This document shows, piece by piece, positions 51,990 through 59,879 of a stretch of DNA of 64,000 nt. Below the pieces are notes generated by a model that was given only the letters and a program-made list of their open reading frames with translations, ran no database searches and was not told where the DNA came from. Positions within the stretch are counted from its first letter, which is position 1, and each line of letters opens with the position of its first letter. Origin of the DNA: JBBRDU01 sp038203615 (lineage in GTDB: Bacteria; Verrucomicrobiota; Verrucomicrobiia; Chthoniobacterales; UBA10450); NCBI GenBank assembly GCA_038203615.1, contig JBBRDU010000001.1, forward strand, positions 1 to 64,000. The letters run 5' to 3'. The position numbers and the translations under genes were made by a program.

Positions 51990-52205
51990 TTACCTGATCA
52001 GGCTCATGGCGTGAGCGAGGGTGAACATTGGCCAAATAGCGGTCAGAGCGATCATTGCGAAAAGAATGAACTCTGCGGCCACACTGGGCCGCTCAAGCTG
52101 GGCGGAGCGCGCGCTCAGGAAGCGAAAAGCGCGCAAGCGCAGGGAGGTCTTCGAATCAAGCAGCCGGCCGTTCGATGATTTGCCGCTGAGAGTTAATGTG
52201 TGCAT
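51990..52205 (-). CDS. Possible small membrane protein
   Basis: 71 aa from ATG 52205. Basic N-terminal half, one clear membrane segment near the C-terminus (SVAAEFILFAMIALTAIWPMF). Not recognised. The hydrophobic segment and in-frame ATG favour a real gene, but the frame could be chance. The rest of 51944-52272 holds nothing else clear. Confidence 0.45.
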   Translation of the reverse strand: MHTLTLSGKSSNGRLLDSKTSLRLRAFRFLSARSAQLERPSVAAEFILFAMIALTAIWPMFTLAHAMSLIR

Positions 52206-52272
52206 GCGTGACTAACGATCAGGCGCGGCCCTCTTTGAAATACTTAGTGCCACTGCCTGCGATAGGCAGCGC

Positions 52273-52506
52273 CTATCGCTGAGCGGATCGCGTCTCCAAT
52301 GTCAAAAGTGAAGATCTGACCCAAATTCCCCTCAAATCCTTCTTCCCTGAAAAGGAGAGCGCGGCGACGTCTCCGCGCTGATAACGCCCCAACATTAGTA
52401 ATATCAACAGCGGCTTGTGAGGAGCGCGGCGATCGCCGAGCGGCGCTTGTCGCAGGTTGGAGAAGCGCTCGGAAAGGTCCGTGTATGTGAGGCTCGTGTA
52501 ACTCAT
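52273..52506 (-). pseudogene. N-terminal fragment of an HNH-type endonuclease
   Basis: 77 aa from ATG 52506: TDLSERFSNLRQAPLGDRRAPHKPLLILLMLGR matches the N-terminal region of HNH endonucleases whose catalytic part is seen in the next entry. It ends after about 55 family-like residues with GIWVRSSLLTLETRSAQR, which is unrelated. A truncated gene. Confidence 0.6.
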
Positions 52507-52537
52507 CGATCGATCCGGGCTACTGAAGAAAAACGTT

Positions 52538-52939
52538 CTAGTTGTGCCATCCGAGAAGGTCTGCGGTCGGTCGTTCTGCATCTGAGTTCGGCACGGCAAT
52601 TCGTTTACCCCGCAAAGGATAGTAGGTTGTGCCGTTTTGCCAGTCGTTGCGTAGGCGATCGCTGACTTCGAGAGTGTATTCAGGAGTGACCGTGAGATAG
52701 CCCCGTTCGAAGAGACGATGAAGGTCTGCTCGGAGCAGCAGTCCATTTCGTACTTCGTGGGGCCCCTCCTTTGCAAATGGCCGAATGTGCGCGGCTTCGA
52801 GGGCTGGTAGCGAGTGTTCTTCGGTCACCGCACAGGCGCGATGATACGCATCAGTTACAGAGACACGGAAAGCGCCTTGCCGGAGCCGTGGCTGAATAAG
52901 TATAGGCTGGCCGTATCGCGGCCCCTCAATAATCCGCAA
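52538..52939 (-). pseudogene. C-terminal HNH endonuclease fragment (HNH_2-like)
   Basis: 133 aa with the HNH core: RVSVTDAYHRACAVTEEHSLPALEAAHIRPF, then EVRNGLLLRADLHRLFERGYLTV and DLLGWHN at the C-terminus. Full-length relatives have about 150 further residues ahead; these are missing. Could be transcribed from ATG 52939 but a stable nuclease is doubtful. The 52940-52991 spacer carries GGGGTCAGAGCTTA, similar to transposon ends. Confidence 0.65.
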
Positions 52940-52991
52940 TAGGGGGCAGAGTGGGGTCAGAGCTTACTATCGACACTGATCTGAAACGCGC

Positions 52992-53711
52992 TCATTGAAA
53001 TCGCCGATCGTATTCGCGCGAGACGCGGGTTAGGACCGACGAGTATTCCATTTCAGTATTGCCCAGATCGACCCACTCGAATGGAAACGGCTTTGCGTTC
53101 GTGGCGCGGAACGGCAGAATCTGAAATTCATCGAATGCTGGACGAGCTCTTTCCTCTAGGCGCTGCTCGGCTTGGGCGGCTTCTTGAATGGGATGCTTGT
53201 ATCTCTTCCCGTCAGTCGGCCAGCGCTTCCGCCCTTCGAACGAGACGTATTGTTCAGCGAAGTTAATCCCGACAAAGGCGACACAGATCGGATTGCCGCC
53301 GCCGCGCTTAAATTGCGTCACCTGATTCGTCAGGTCGTTAATGACGCGGTCGATCTGCTTGATCATCGCTTTAGCCAGAATCTTCGTTTCGGCGCCAATC
53401 TCGATCGTTGCGACAGGACCGCGCGCCACAAGCATTCCTTTCTCAGTAACTGCGAGCGCCGCAGGGACTAGCTCGCCGAAGGTTCCATCACCGCGCCGCG
53501 ACGGTTTTCCGGTCATGACATTCTTTAGGTTCACCACGCGTTCGTGGTGCTCGACACGTTCTAAGAGTTTTGCCGACTTCTTGAGCGCGGCGAGATCTTC
53601 GTAGAGATACGAGGCAACGAGGTCGCCCAGGTTCGCGATGCGGTGACGATACGGTTTGCCTTCGAAAAGGCCGCGGAACGTCCGAAGTAAGGAATATTTT
53701 TCGACGCTCAT
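52992..53711 (-). CDS. Putative restriction endonuclease (ExK-type) of an R-M pair
   Basis: 239 aa, start overlaps the methyltransferase stop (ATGA), so translation is coupled. I do not recognise the family. A PD-(D/E)xK-like site may be EIGAETK (about residue 110), after a beta strand RGPVATI; a following helix KILAKAMIKQIDRVINDL and a strand NPICVAFVGINFAEQYVSFEG fit the fold. Position and coupling to a DNA methyltransferase suggest the cognate nuclease; specificity is unknown. Confidence 0.6.
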   Translation of the reverse strand: MSVEKYSLLRTFRGLFEGKPYRHRIANLGDLVASYLYEDLAALKKSAKLLERVEHHERVVNLKNVMTGKPSRRGDGTFGELVPAALAVTEKGMLVARGPVATIEIGAETKILAKAMIKQIDRVINDLTNQVTQFKRGGGNPICVAFVGINFAEQYVSFEGRKRWPTDGKRYKHPIQEAAQAEQRLEERARPAFDEFQILPFRATNAKPFPFEWVDLGNTEMEYSSVLTRVSREYDRRFQ

Positions 53712-54844
53712 CTCTCGACTCGGAGAGTCGAATGACTGGCCCCAAACGTCCGTGGCATTCCCGTGGCAAGATGAAGGCGCTGCTCTGCGATCTTCAGATA
53801 AGCCGACTCGATTTCGTTCCCAATGCTATTCCGCCCAGTCGCAACAGCGGCGAGATTCGTCGTCCCCGTCCCGACAAAGGGATCGAGAATCGTATCGCCA
53901 GCGAACGAGAAGAGCTTGATCAGCCGCTCAGCAAGACTTTGAGGATACGGAGCGGGATGACCACGCCGCGTCGATTCACCTTTGATGTCGAGCCATGCAG
54001 ATCGCAGCCATGATTTCATTTCTTCTTTCGTTAACATCGACAACACCTTTTGCATCGGACTTGGCGAACGGTATTCGCCGCCCTTCCGCAAGAGGAGAAT
54101 GTATTCAACGTCGTTCTTAATGATTGCGCCTGGTTGGTAGGGTTTTCCGTAGAATCCTGCGCCGTTGCCTTTGGCTTCAGTCACTCCGTTCGCGATCTTG
54201 AACCAAAGAATTGGAGTTAAAGCGTCCAGCCCGAACTTGCGTGCGCGCACCATGATGTCCGCATGCAACGGCATAACGCGATGGCGTCCCTCGCACCTCG
54301 GAATGCAAACATCGCCGACAACGCAGCAAATGCGCCCGCCCGGGGCGAGAACGCGTGCGCATTCGCGCCAGACCTTGTCCAATTCGTCCAAAAAGCTGTC
54401 GTAATTCGCGATCTCGCCGAGCTGTTGCTCATTATCTTCGTATTTCTTTAACGTCCAGTAGGGAGGTGACGTAACGACAAGATGGACACTCTGAGTCGGA
54501 ATCCAGGATAAATCGCGAGCGTCGCCGAGCCGAAGATGATGCGTAGTTTTATCGAAAGGTTCCGGCCAAGGATGGGTCCGGAAATGGGCATTCTTCGCTA
54601 ATAGTTTCGTGATTGCACCGCGTTCGTTGTCTGAAAAATCGACAGTGGCGCTTGCCGGATCGAATATTTCAGTCGGAGTTTTATCCGTCCGCTTATCCTT
54701 CGGCCGGTGGTGTCGAAATCCGTTCGTCGTGCCGTTTGCCGACTTTCTGACGAGGTAAAGCTGCTCGTGTTCTTTAACCACGGCTCGCTTTCTTCGGGGA
54801 TGCGCCAGAGGAACGCTCTTCGTGACCACTGAGCTTTTCGGCAT
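53708..54844 (-). CDS. DNA methyltransferase (N4/N6, motif order IV...I)
   Basis: About 378 aa from ATG 54844 (TTG 54871 also in frame). Motif IV TSPPYW at about 125-130; the FxGxG motif I is FVGTGTTNLAA near the C-terminus, so the order is the beta class. SPPY is typical of N4-cytosine MTases, though N6-adenine is not excluded. N-terminal 110 residues are basic and carry no clear domain. With the downstream nuclease-like gene it forms a type II-like restriction-modification pair. Lower GC than the neighbours by eye suggests transfer. Confidence 0.85.
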   Translation of the reverse strand: MPKSSVVTKSVPLAHPRRKRAVVKEHEQLYLVRKSANGTTNGFRHHRPKDKRTDKTPTEIFDPASATVDFSDNERGAITKLLAKNAHFRTHPWPEPFDKTTHHLRLGDARDLSWIPTQSVHLVVTSPPYWTLKKYEDNEQQLGEIANYDSFLDELDKVWRECARVLAPGGRICCVVGDVCIPRCEGRHRVMPLHADIMVRARKFGLDALTPILWFKIANGVTEAKGNGAGFYGKPYQPGAIIKNDVEYILLLRKGGEYRSPSPMQKVLSMLTKEEMKSWLRSAWLDIKGESTRRGHPAPYPQSLAERLIKLFSFAGDTILDPFVGTGTTNLAAVATGRNSIGNEIESAYLKIAEQRLHLATGMPRTFGASHSTLRVER

Positions 54845-54876
54845 AGCGATGTTTAACACGCCGTCTTCCAAACCGC

Positions 54877-55131
54877 TATGAAATTCAATTCACGCCTCAA
54901 GGTGTCGCCCGGGTCGATCCCAACGGTTACCCCTCCTATTCCAAGGTTTGGGGAACGACCAAGGAGACCAAACCGTTGCGCGACGAAGTGCGTGAGCGGT
55001 TGTCGCAAGCGCGCTTTGTTCCGGCCGTTTGTGAGCATCGACATGTGTGGGGGTGGTTTTACGGAACGGTGGCCTTTAGCGTCGTCGACGGAAAACCGCA
55101 TCTCAGAATTTTTGCCAATTGCGTAGATTAA
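54877..55131 (+). pseudogene. 3' remnant of a truncated gene
   Basis: Open frame without start from about 54847 to TAA 55129-55131: YPSYSKVWGTTKETKPLRDE, then ARFVPAVCEHRHVWGWFYGT and KPHLRIFANCVD. Strong protein-like character; no other frame is comparable. The 5' part is missing where the R-M pair begins. Family not recognised. Confidence 0.6.
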
Positions 55132-55150
55132 GGTCGGTTGCGTAGATTAA

Positions 55151-55255
55151 GGTCGTGTCTAAACATTTGACATTTGATGACGGGGAAAGCGGATTCCTAT
55201 CACGCCGTGTGCTGATCATCGGCAGGCAAAGGTTCTAGGCAGGATTAGCCTGATT
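55151..55255 (+). repeat. GGTCGTGTCTAAACATTTGACA element, copy 1
   Basis: Starts with ggtcgtgtctaaacatttga, similar to the RAYT2 left end. About 95 bp from 55161 match 58013-58107 at ~75% (shared ATCATCGGCAGGCAAAGG). The 58013 copy carries a MITE; this one is the unfilled site. Confidence 0.7.
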
Positions 55256-55408
55256 CTTACGAGACCCCCCTCAGCGAAACCGACCCTTTGATCTGCGGTC
55301 TCAATCTCCCTGCTCTCCTCTTCTCTATCATAACCCGCTTATGATCGATGAGTTTTGACCGAAGAAAGTGTGCCGGGGCGGGAAGACCTTTCCTAAAAGC
55401 AGGTGTTT

Positions 55409-55444
55409 AAAACTCGACGGCTTTAAGCCGTCGAGTTTCCCTAC
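55409..55444 (-). repeat. GTAG-foot palindrome, perfect 11-bp stem
   Basis: On the minus strand GTAGGGAAACTCGACGG, loop, CCGTCGAGTTTT. The stem is A/T-flanked and unlike the other GTAG hairpins. Confidence 0.7.
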
Positions 55445-55455
55445 CTGAAACACTA

Positions 55456-55584
55456 CTACGTCGGCGGTTTGTACAATTCGGCGAGAGCGTCGGTGAGCTT
55501 TGTTGGATCATTCGAGCGCGGCGCGACCAGGGCCGTGAAGCAGCGGCCCGAAATCGACCATTTGATCTGCGGTCTCAATCTCCC
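55456..55584 (-). pseudogene. C-terminal remnant of an unknown protein
   Basis: Minus-strand frame ending at TAG 55456-55458: RPQIKWSISGRCFTALVAP then RSNDPTKLTDALAELYKPPT. Protein-like, no start codon; the upstream part is replaced by the GGGGTC element at 55600. Family not recognised. Confidence 0.5.
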
Positions 55585-55599
55585 AGTGCGGGGCTAGAC

Positions 55600-55627
55600 G
55601 GGGTCGTATCTAAACATTCAATATTTG
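55600..55627 (+). repeat. GGGGTCGTATCTAAA element, solo end
   Basis: ggggtcgtatctaaacattc then AATATTTG, matching the terminal repeat of the RAYT2 unit. Sits at the break between two gene remnants. A reduced variant (GGGGGTCGGATCTC) is at 55983-55996. Confidence 0.7.
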
Positions 55628-55708
55628 AGGTAAGAATTTCGACGACAAATCCGCCTACGCCGAGCCTTCGTCGCGGCCAGGCGCGTATCGGATGTGGCAA
55701 TTCGTAAC

Positions 55709-55831
55709 TTATTTCGTCTTGCGGCCGAGAAAGATGATTTCGGTGTTGCTGCCACCGCCGTCTTCGGGGGCGTAGGTTATCATGGAATTCATTTCCGAGC
55801 CGGTGCCGGTGCCGGTCAATTGCCAGTCGCC
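55709..55831 (-). pseudogene. C-terminal remnant (glycine-rich lipocalin-like end)
   Basis: Frame ends at TAA 55709-55711: GDWQLTGTGTGSEMNSMITY, APEDGGGSNTEIIFLGRKTK. Protein-like; no start. Adjacent upstream DNA switches to the antitoxin remnant on the opposite strand. Family not recognised. Confidence 0.5.
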
Positions 55832-55845
55832 CCTATTTGTGCTGC

Positions 55846-55968
55846 CATTTCTTCGCACCAGCCCTGGAAACGGCGCTGGAGCGCGCCTTGAAATACGTCG
55901 AAGCCGGCCGAGTGCGCCCCGTTGAGGAAGTAAAGGCCATGATCGCGCGATGGACTTCAAAGTCCTGA
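55846..55968 (+). pseudogene. 3' remnant of an antitoxin-like gene
   Basis: Plus-strand frame without start: PALETALERALKYVEAGRV, then RPVEEVKAMIARWTSKS and TGA 55966. The helical end resembles antitoxins of RelE/ParE modules. Overlaps by 19 nt the ATG of a toxin-like start, as in real modules. Confidence 0.5.
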
Positions 55969-55976
55969 TCGCAGGA
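55950..55976 (+). pseudogene. 5' stub of a RelE/ParE-like toxin gene
   Basis: ATG 55950 then DFKVLIA, as at the start of many RelE/ParE toxins, cut off after about eight codons where GGGGGTC (55983) begins. With the previous entry it is a toxin-antitoxin relic. Remaining DNA to 56193 shows no gene. Confidence 0.4.
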
Positions 55977-56193
55977 AAAAAAGGGGGTCGGATCTCTCAT
56001 CTATCATAGGCGGCTTACGATGAATGGCACCTGGTTCGAAGGACCTTGAGTCCGTCGAATGGCTTCGTACCGCGACGACGTCAGCGCGACGAGCGTTGTC
56101 GCGATGTGAAGGCGTGACTTGAAGCGGTCTTTTTGCGATCCCGTGTTGCAATATTCGACTTGATTGACACTAATAACTCGTTAGGCTAAAGCG

Positions 56194-57021
56194 TTGGTCG
56201 AAACCAAGCTGGCAATAGTCTTTCTCGTACTATTCGTCACCGAAGCGGCTAAGGCATTACACGCTGCGGTCCCGGCAGGACCTGTGCCTGCGCGCGAGGT
56301 GGAGGCACTGCTCAAGCAGTCCAGCGAAAAACGGCAGAGCAAGCAAGCGCGACAATATCAGGACCGGTTTCTTGAAGCGATTAATTCGACGTTGATCGCC
56401 GCGATGAAGTCGTGCACGGGCAAGACGCCCGATACGATACAGCCCGGCTCCATTGCATTCATCATCGGCGCGGATGGGCGTGTGAGGCGTCTGTTGTGGT
56501 CAGCTGAGATTCCGATGGCGGAGTGTATTGCGGAAAGGCTCCGCTCGATCACGACGCTGCCCAAGCCGCCTAAGGATAACTGGGTCGACGGAATCGGTGT
56601 GGCCAATCACGAGCACGCGCAAAAGAACGCGCCAGTCGATAAGCCAATGAAGATGACAAAGGAACAGCTGGCTGAATACGACAAGGCAATCAGGCCTTAT
56701 ATCGCAAAAGCGAGAGCGACTTATCCCGTGGCAAAGGCTCGGTTTCTCGCGGGTTTGCCGTCAGGCTGTAGTCTTTCGGTTCGTGTTCGCCTGTTTGATC
56801 CAAATGGTCTTCGCGAAGATTCGTTCATCGGGGTAACGAGGATTAGCGGAAACAAAATCACGGGCGTGCTTGGGACGGTAGATATCCTTAAGAGCTACAA
56901 GAAGGGTCAGACCATCACGGTGAAAGAGAGCCAAATTGATAATTGGCTGATTCTGCGGCCGGACGGAAGCGAAGAAGGAAACGCCGTCGGCAAGTTCCTG
57001 GATCATGACAAACCCAACTAA
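56194..57021 (+). CDS. Exported protein with C-terminal DUF2314 domain
   Basis: 275 aa, TTG start at 56194; the hydrophobic first ~22 residues (LAIVFLVLFVTEAAKALHA) form a signal peptide. The middle (TIQPGSIAFIIGADGRVRRLLW) is a TonB-C-like beta region. The C-terminal ~95 residues match DUF2314: ATYPVAKARFLAGLPSGC and LILRPDGSEEGNAVGKFLD. Function unknown. The next gene starts 17 bp downstream; both are lower in GC than the flanks and look acquired. Confidence 0.7.
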   Translation: MVETKLAIVFLVLFVTEAAKALHAAVPAGPVPAREVEALLKQSSEKRQSKQARQYQDRFLEAINSTLIAAMKSCTGKTPDTIQPGSIAFIIGADGRVRRLLWSAEIPMAECIAERLRSITTLPKPPKDNWVDGIGVANHEHAQKNAPVDKPMKMTKEQLAEYDKAIRPYIAKARATYPVAKARFLAGLPSGCSLSVRVRLFDPNGLREDSFIGVTRISGNKITGVLGTVDILKSYKKGQTITVKESQIDNWLILRPDGSEEGNAVGKFLDHDKPN

Positions 57022-57037
57022 GTTGGCCGATTCACAC

Positions 57038-57667
57038 ATGCGAATTGTTTCGCTCCTTGCCATCTACTTCTTCTCGGTTCCCTTTGCGGGCGCTGTAGAT
57101 ATCCGCCAATTCGATTTAAAGACCACCGAGCGCCTTGGCAATCTTCTGGTCCAGCTCAGCCAACGTTCCGATTGCGGCGCTACAACCGCGGCGAAGAGGC
57201 GAGCAAGGGTGACGGCCATCGCCGCGCTTAACGGGAGCCTTTATCATGATGTTCGTTATGAATACGTTGTTCTGGACGACCCCACGGAGAAGGGCTTCCT
57301 AGTCTACGCGCTCGCGACCTCCCAGAAGAAAAGTGATATCTCCACGGGGGGCCATTACCGCGTCACGGTGTCATCCGATGGCTCTACCGCCAAACAGGTT
57401 GATTTACTGTCCCAGCTGATACGCCAGCCGAAAGCCAGTGCAGGCAATCAGGTCGTCGCTGTCGTGTCCTCGCAGATTGCGGGCAACATTCCCGTCGAAA
57501 CATAGATTTATTCGAGCGATCTCTACCACATGCCGATGTATGTGGCGGTGATGAAGGATGGGTCGTCCTGGGGCGTGATGAATGGCCGAATTGTTAGGGG
57601 GGATGACAAAGGGCCCAAGAATCACCTGGATATTATGAACAAGAGAGCCCCCGAGGTTTCGCGATAA
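57038..57667 (+). pseudogene. Exported protein gene with in-frame amber codon
   Basis: ATG 57038 gives a signal peptide (IVSLLAIYFFSVPFAGA) and 155 residues, then TAG (57503-57505), then the same frame continues for 53 residues: IYSSDLYHMPMYVAVMKDGS, SWGVMNGRIVRGDD, ending TAA 57665. The part after the stop is clearly protein-like, so either a nonsense mutation or a suppressed codon. Family unknown. Directly after the DUF2314 gene, probably one operon. Confidence 0.65.
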
Positions 57668-57684
57668 AAACGTCAGTGCCGCCT

Positions 57685-57846
57685 TCACTTGAATCCGTCA
57701 CTGGTCCGCCCCATCCACGGATTCGCGGGCCCCGTGTGGATCATTGGTGCGGAGTAACCCACGGCTTCGAGTGTAACGCAGCCGGCACCGCCGGCACTAG
57801 CGACTGGAGCGATGCCGGAACCTTGATGGTTATCCGTTAGGGAAAA
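57685..57846 (-). pseudogene. Possible C-terminal gene remnant
   Basis: Minus-strand frame with GAGCVTLEAVGYSAPMIHTG and PWMGRTSDGFK at its end. Moderately protein-like and lies among other remnants; no start and no family, so weak. Confidence 0.25.
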
Positions 57847-57862
57847 GGGGGTCGCATCTAAA

Positions 57863-58009
57863 GGGCGTGTTGCCCAAATGACAAATGGTCGGGAAGACAC
57901 GTTCTTCGAGGGTTCAAATGACCTTAACCGAAAATCAAAACGCACTATGGGTCAATTTAGCGCGTCGTTGTTTCTTGATTTGTTTGACAGCGATTTGGGC
58001 AACACGCCC
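57863..58009. mobile_element. 147-bp MITE with 17-bp perfect terminal inverted repeats
   Basis: Ends gggcgtgttgcccaaat (57863-57879) and atttgggcaacacgccc (57993-58009). Flanked by TAAA on both sides (57859-57862 and 58010-58013), a probable target-site duplication. No coding capacity. Inserted in the GGGGTCGCATCTAAA repeat; an unfilled relative is at 55151-55255. Confidence 0.85.
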
Positions 58010-58012
58010 TAA

Positions 58013-58107
58013 AAACATGTGACATATGACGACGAGGGAAGCGGACTCCTATTGCGTCGCGTTCTCATCATCGGCAGGCAAAGGTGTTGGACAGGATTGG
58101 CCCGATC
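58013..58107 (+). repeat. Dispersed repeat, copy 2 (MITE-interrupted)
   Basis: AAACATGTGACATATGACGA to ATCATCGGCAGGCAAAGG; homologous to 55161-55255. Together with 57847-57862 it restores the full element once the MITE is removed. Confidence 0.7.
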
Positions 58108-58235
58108 CCGCGCCTGCGGGACGAGCCCCTTGAATGAAGTGATCTGAATCCAAGAAATCTCTCCGCGGCGAGTCCATCCCTTGGCGGACCTGTTAATCCT
58201 GTCTATATATCTTCTTCTTCCGTTAGTTCTTAGAG

Positions 58236-59450
58236 ATGAACCGTGTTCTTGTGATAGGCGGTGGGCCGGCGGGGATGCGCGCGGCGGAGATCGCCAGCGC
58301 GACCGGCGCACGAACCATCCTGTGCGATGCGCAGACTTCGTTTGGACGCAAGTTACTCATCGCGGGACGCGGCGGCTTGAATCTGACGCACAGCGAGCCG
58401 GTTGAGAATTTTCCGGAGCGATACGGGACGGAGCCGGAGCGTTGGCGTGATCTGCTGAACGTATTTGGGCCGGTTCATTTGCAGGAATGGGTGCACTCAT
58501 TGGGGATCGATACTTATGTCGGATCGAGCGGCCGCGTCTTTCCGGAAGGGCAGAAAGCGGCGGGACTTTTGCGGGCGTGGCTGGAGCGGTTGCGCACGAA
58601 CGGCGTGGAATTTCAAATGGGTGCGCGCTTCGCCGGGCTGAAACGGGTGGAGAATGGGTGGCGTGTGCGTTTCGAAGGTGGAAAGCAACTCGAGGCGAAG
58701 GCGGTGGTGCTCGCGCTCGGAGGCGCTTCCTGGCCGGAGACCGGCTCGGATGGAAAGTGGCCGGTCATTCTCGAGGGAATGGGGATTGAGATCACACCCT
58801 GGCAGCCGGCTAATTGCGGATGGGAAGTCAATTGGCCGCCGGAATTTCTGGAGCGCGCGGAAGGCAAACCGCTCAAGAATTTGACGGTGTGGGCCGGCCA
58901 TTCGACGGGCTCAGGCCCCTCGGGGATCTTGCCTGACCGAGGGGAAGCGGTCTTGGGCGAGTTGCTTGTCACCAAATATGGTCTGGAAGGCGGCGCGATC
59001 TACCGGCTCGGTCGGGCTTTGCGCGCGATGCCTGAACCGGAGTTGGTCATCGATTTCAAGCCGCAACTAACCGTCGATCTTTTGCGCGAGCGCGCGGCGG
59101 ATCTGAGTGGAAGCGCGGAATGGTTGCGCGCCTGGAAATTGCATCCGGCCGCGGTCGCCTTGTTGGAGACTCAGGACCTCGGCGATGATCTGGAACGAAC
59201 GATCGAGCAGGTGAAGAATTTCAGGATCCGACTGCAGTGGCCGCGGCCGATCGCGGAAGCCATCTCTTCGGCGGGCGGAGTGCCATGGAGCGAGCTGGAC
59301 GAAGGGCTGATGTTACGCAAGGCGCCGGGTGTATTTGTGGCGGGCGAGATGATTGATTGGGAGGCGCCGACGGGCGGCTATCTGCTGCAGGGATGTCTTG
59401 CGACGGGGAGTCGTGCTGGGGCCAGCGCGGCGAGCTTTGTGCGCGAATAG
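58236..59450 (+). CDS. HI0933-type FAD-dependent oxidoreductase (BaiN/TIGR03862-like)
   Basis: 404 aa. FAD-binding VIGGGPAGMRAAEIA at the N-terminus, then GRKLLIAGRGGLNLTHSE (family signature), VVLALGGASWPETGSDG, LEGGAIYRLG, and the C-terminal FAD site FVAGEMIDWEAPTGGYLLQG. Soluble flavoprotein of unknown substrate; relatives include BaiN, a bile-acid dehydroxylation reductase, but in soil bacteria the role is open. Stand-alone. Confidence 0.9.
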   Translation: MNRVLVIGGGPAGMRAAEIASATGARTILCDAQTSFGRKLLIAGRGGLNLTHSEPVENFPERYGTEPERWRDLLNVFGPVHLQEWVHSLGIDTYVGSSGRVFPEGQKAAGLLRAWLERLRTNGVEFQMGARFAGLKRVENGWRVRFEGGKQLEAKAVVLALGGASWPETGSDGKWPVILEGMGIEITPWQPANCGWEVNWPPEFLERAEGKPLKNLTVWAGHSTGSGPSGILPDRGEAVLGELLVTKYGLEGGAIYRLGRALRAMPEPELVIDFKPQLTVDLLRERAADLSGSAEWLRAWKLHPAAVALLETQDLGDDLERTIEQVKNFRIRLQWPRPIAEAISSAGGVPWSELDEGLMLRKAPGVFVAGEMIDWEAPTGGYLLQGCLATGSRAGASAASFVRE

Positions 59451-59741
59451 CGAAGCAGGAAAGCAGGGAACCATTGAAGCAGGAAACCAGGAAGCCAGGA
59501 ACCAAAACTGGAGAGATGGAGAGTTGGGAAGGCGAGTGCTGGCAGGATATGAATTAGGAAAATAGGAAAACAGGATGGGGTTGGAGGACTATTCCTTCCT
59601 TATTTCTCGCGCTCCTGATTCGTATCTTCCTTCTGAAATCCTTGTGAATTGAGACCAAGGGGAATCTGTGGATAAGAAACGAGAAGCTCGTCGAATTCGA
59701 CCGAGGGCGCGGTGAAGGCGTAAGCGTGCTAGGGTGACGTT
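59451..59741. other. Purine-rich intergenic region with short repeats
   Basis: 59455-59580 repeats variants of GCAGGAAAGCAGGGAACC and GGAAACCAGGAAGCC. No gene; probably an imperfect minisatellite. The remainder holds the promoter of the small basic protein. Confidence 0.5.
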
Positions 59742-59879
59742 ATGGGCGATCGAAATCCGAAATCAGTACAAAAACAGGCGGCGCAAAAACAGTCGAAGAA
59801 TAACGCGGCCAAGCAGCAGAAGGGACAGGCGGCAGCGGCCAAACAACAGGCGGGCAATAGCGGGAAACGCGGGAAGTGA
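59742..59879 (+). CDS. Small basic Lys/Gln/Ala-rich protein
   Basis: 45 aa, too short for most gene callers: ATG 59742 to TGA 59877. Begins MGDRNPKSVQKQAAQKQSKN and ends GNSGKRGK. Composition is dominated by K, Q, A and G, so probably disordered and nucleic-acid-binding. Proteins starting MxDRxPKSxQK with this composition are widespread small proteins of unknown function. A strong terminator follows 130 bp downstream. Confidence 0.7.
   Translation: MGDRNPKSVQKQAAQKQSKNNAAKQQKGQAAAAKQQAGNSGKRGK

Larger units (their letters stand above)
55281..55584. repeat. 30-bp direct repeats in gene-remnant region
   Basis: CGACC-C-TTTGATCTGCGGTCTC... (55281-55310) repeats with one mismatch at 55555-55584. 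The second copy is part of the coding remnant described next, so the first is a further decayed fragment. Confidence 0.8.

Noticed and set aside
17971..57505. Genome-wide reassignment of TAG
   Set aside because: TAG ends ordinary complete genes here (PBP1A, kdsD, aguA, argS), so reassignment is unlikely; isolated suppression is left open.
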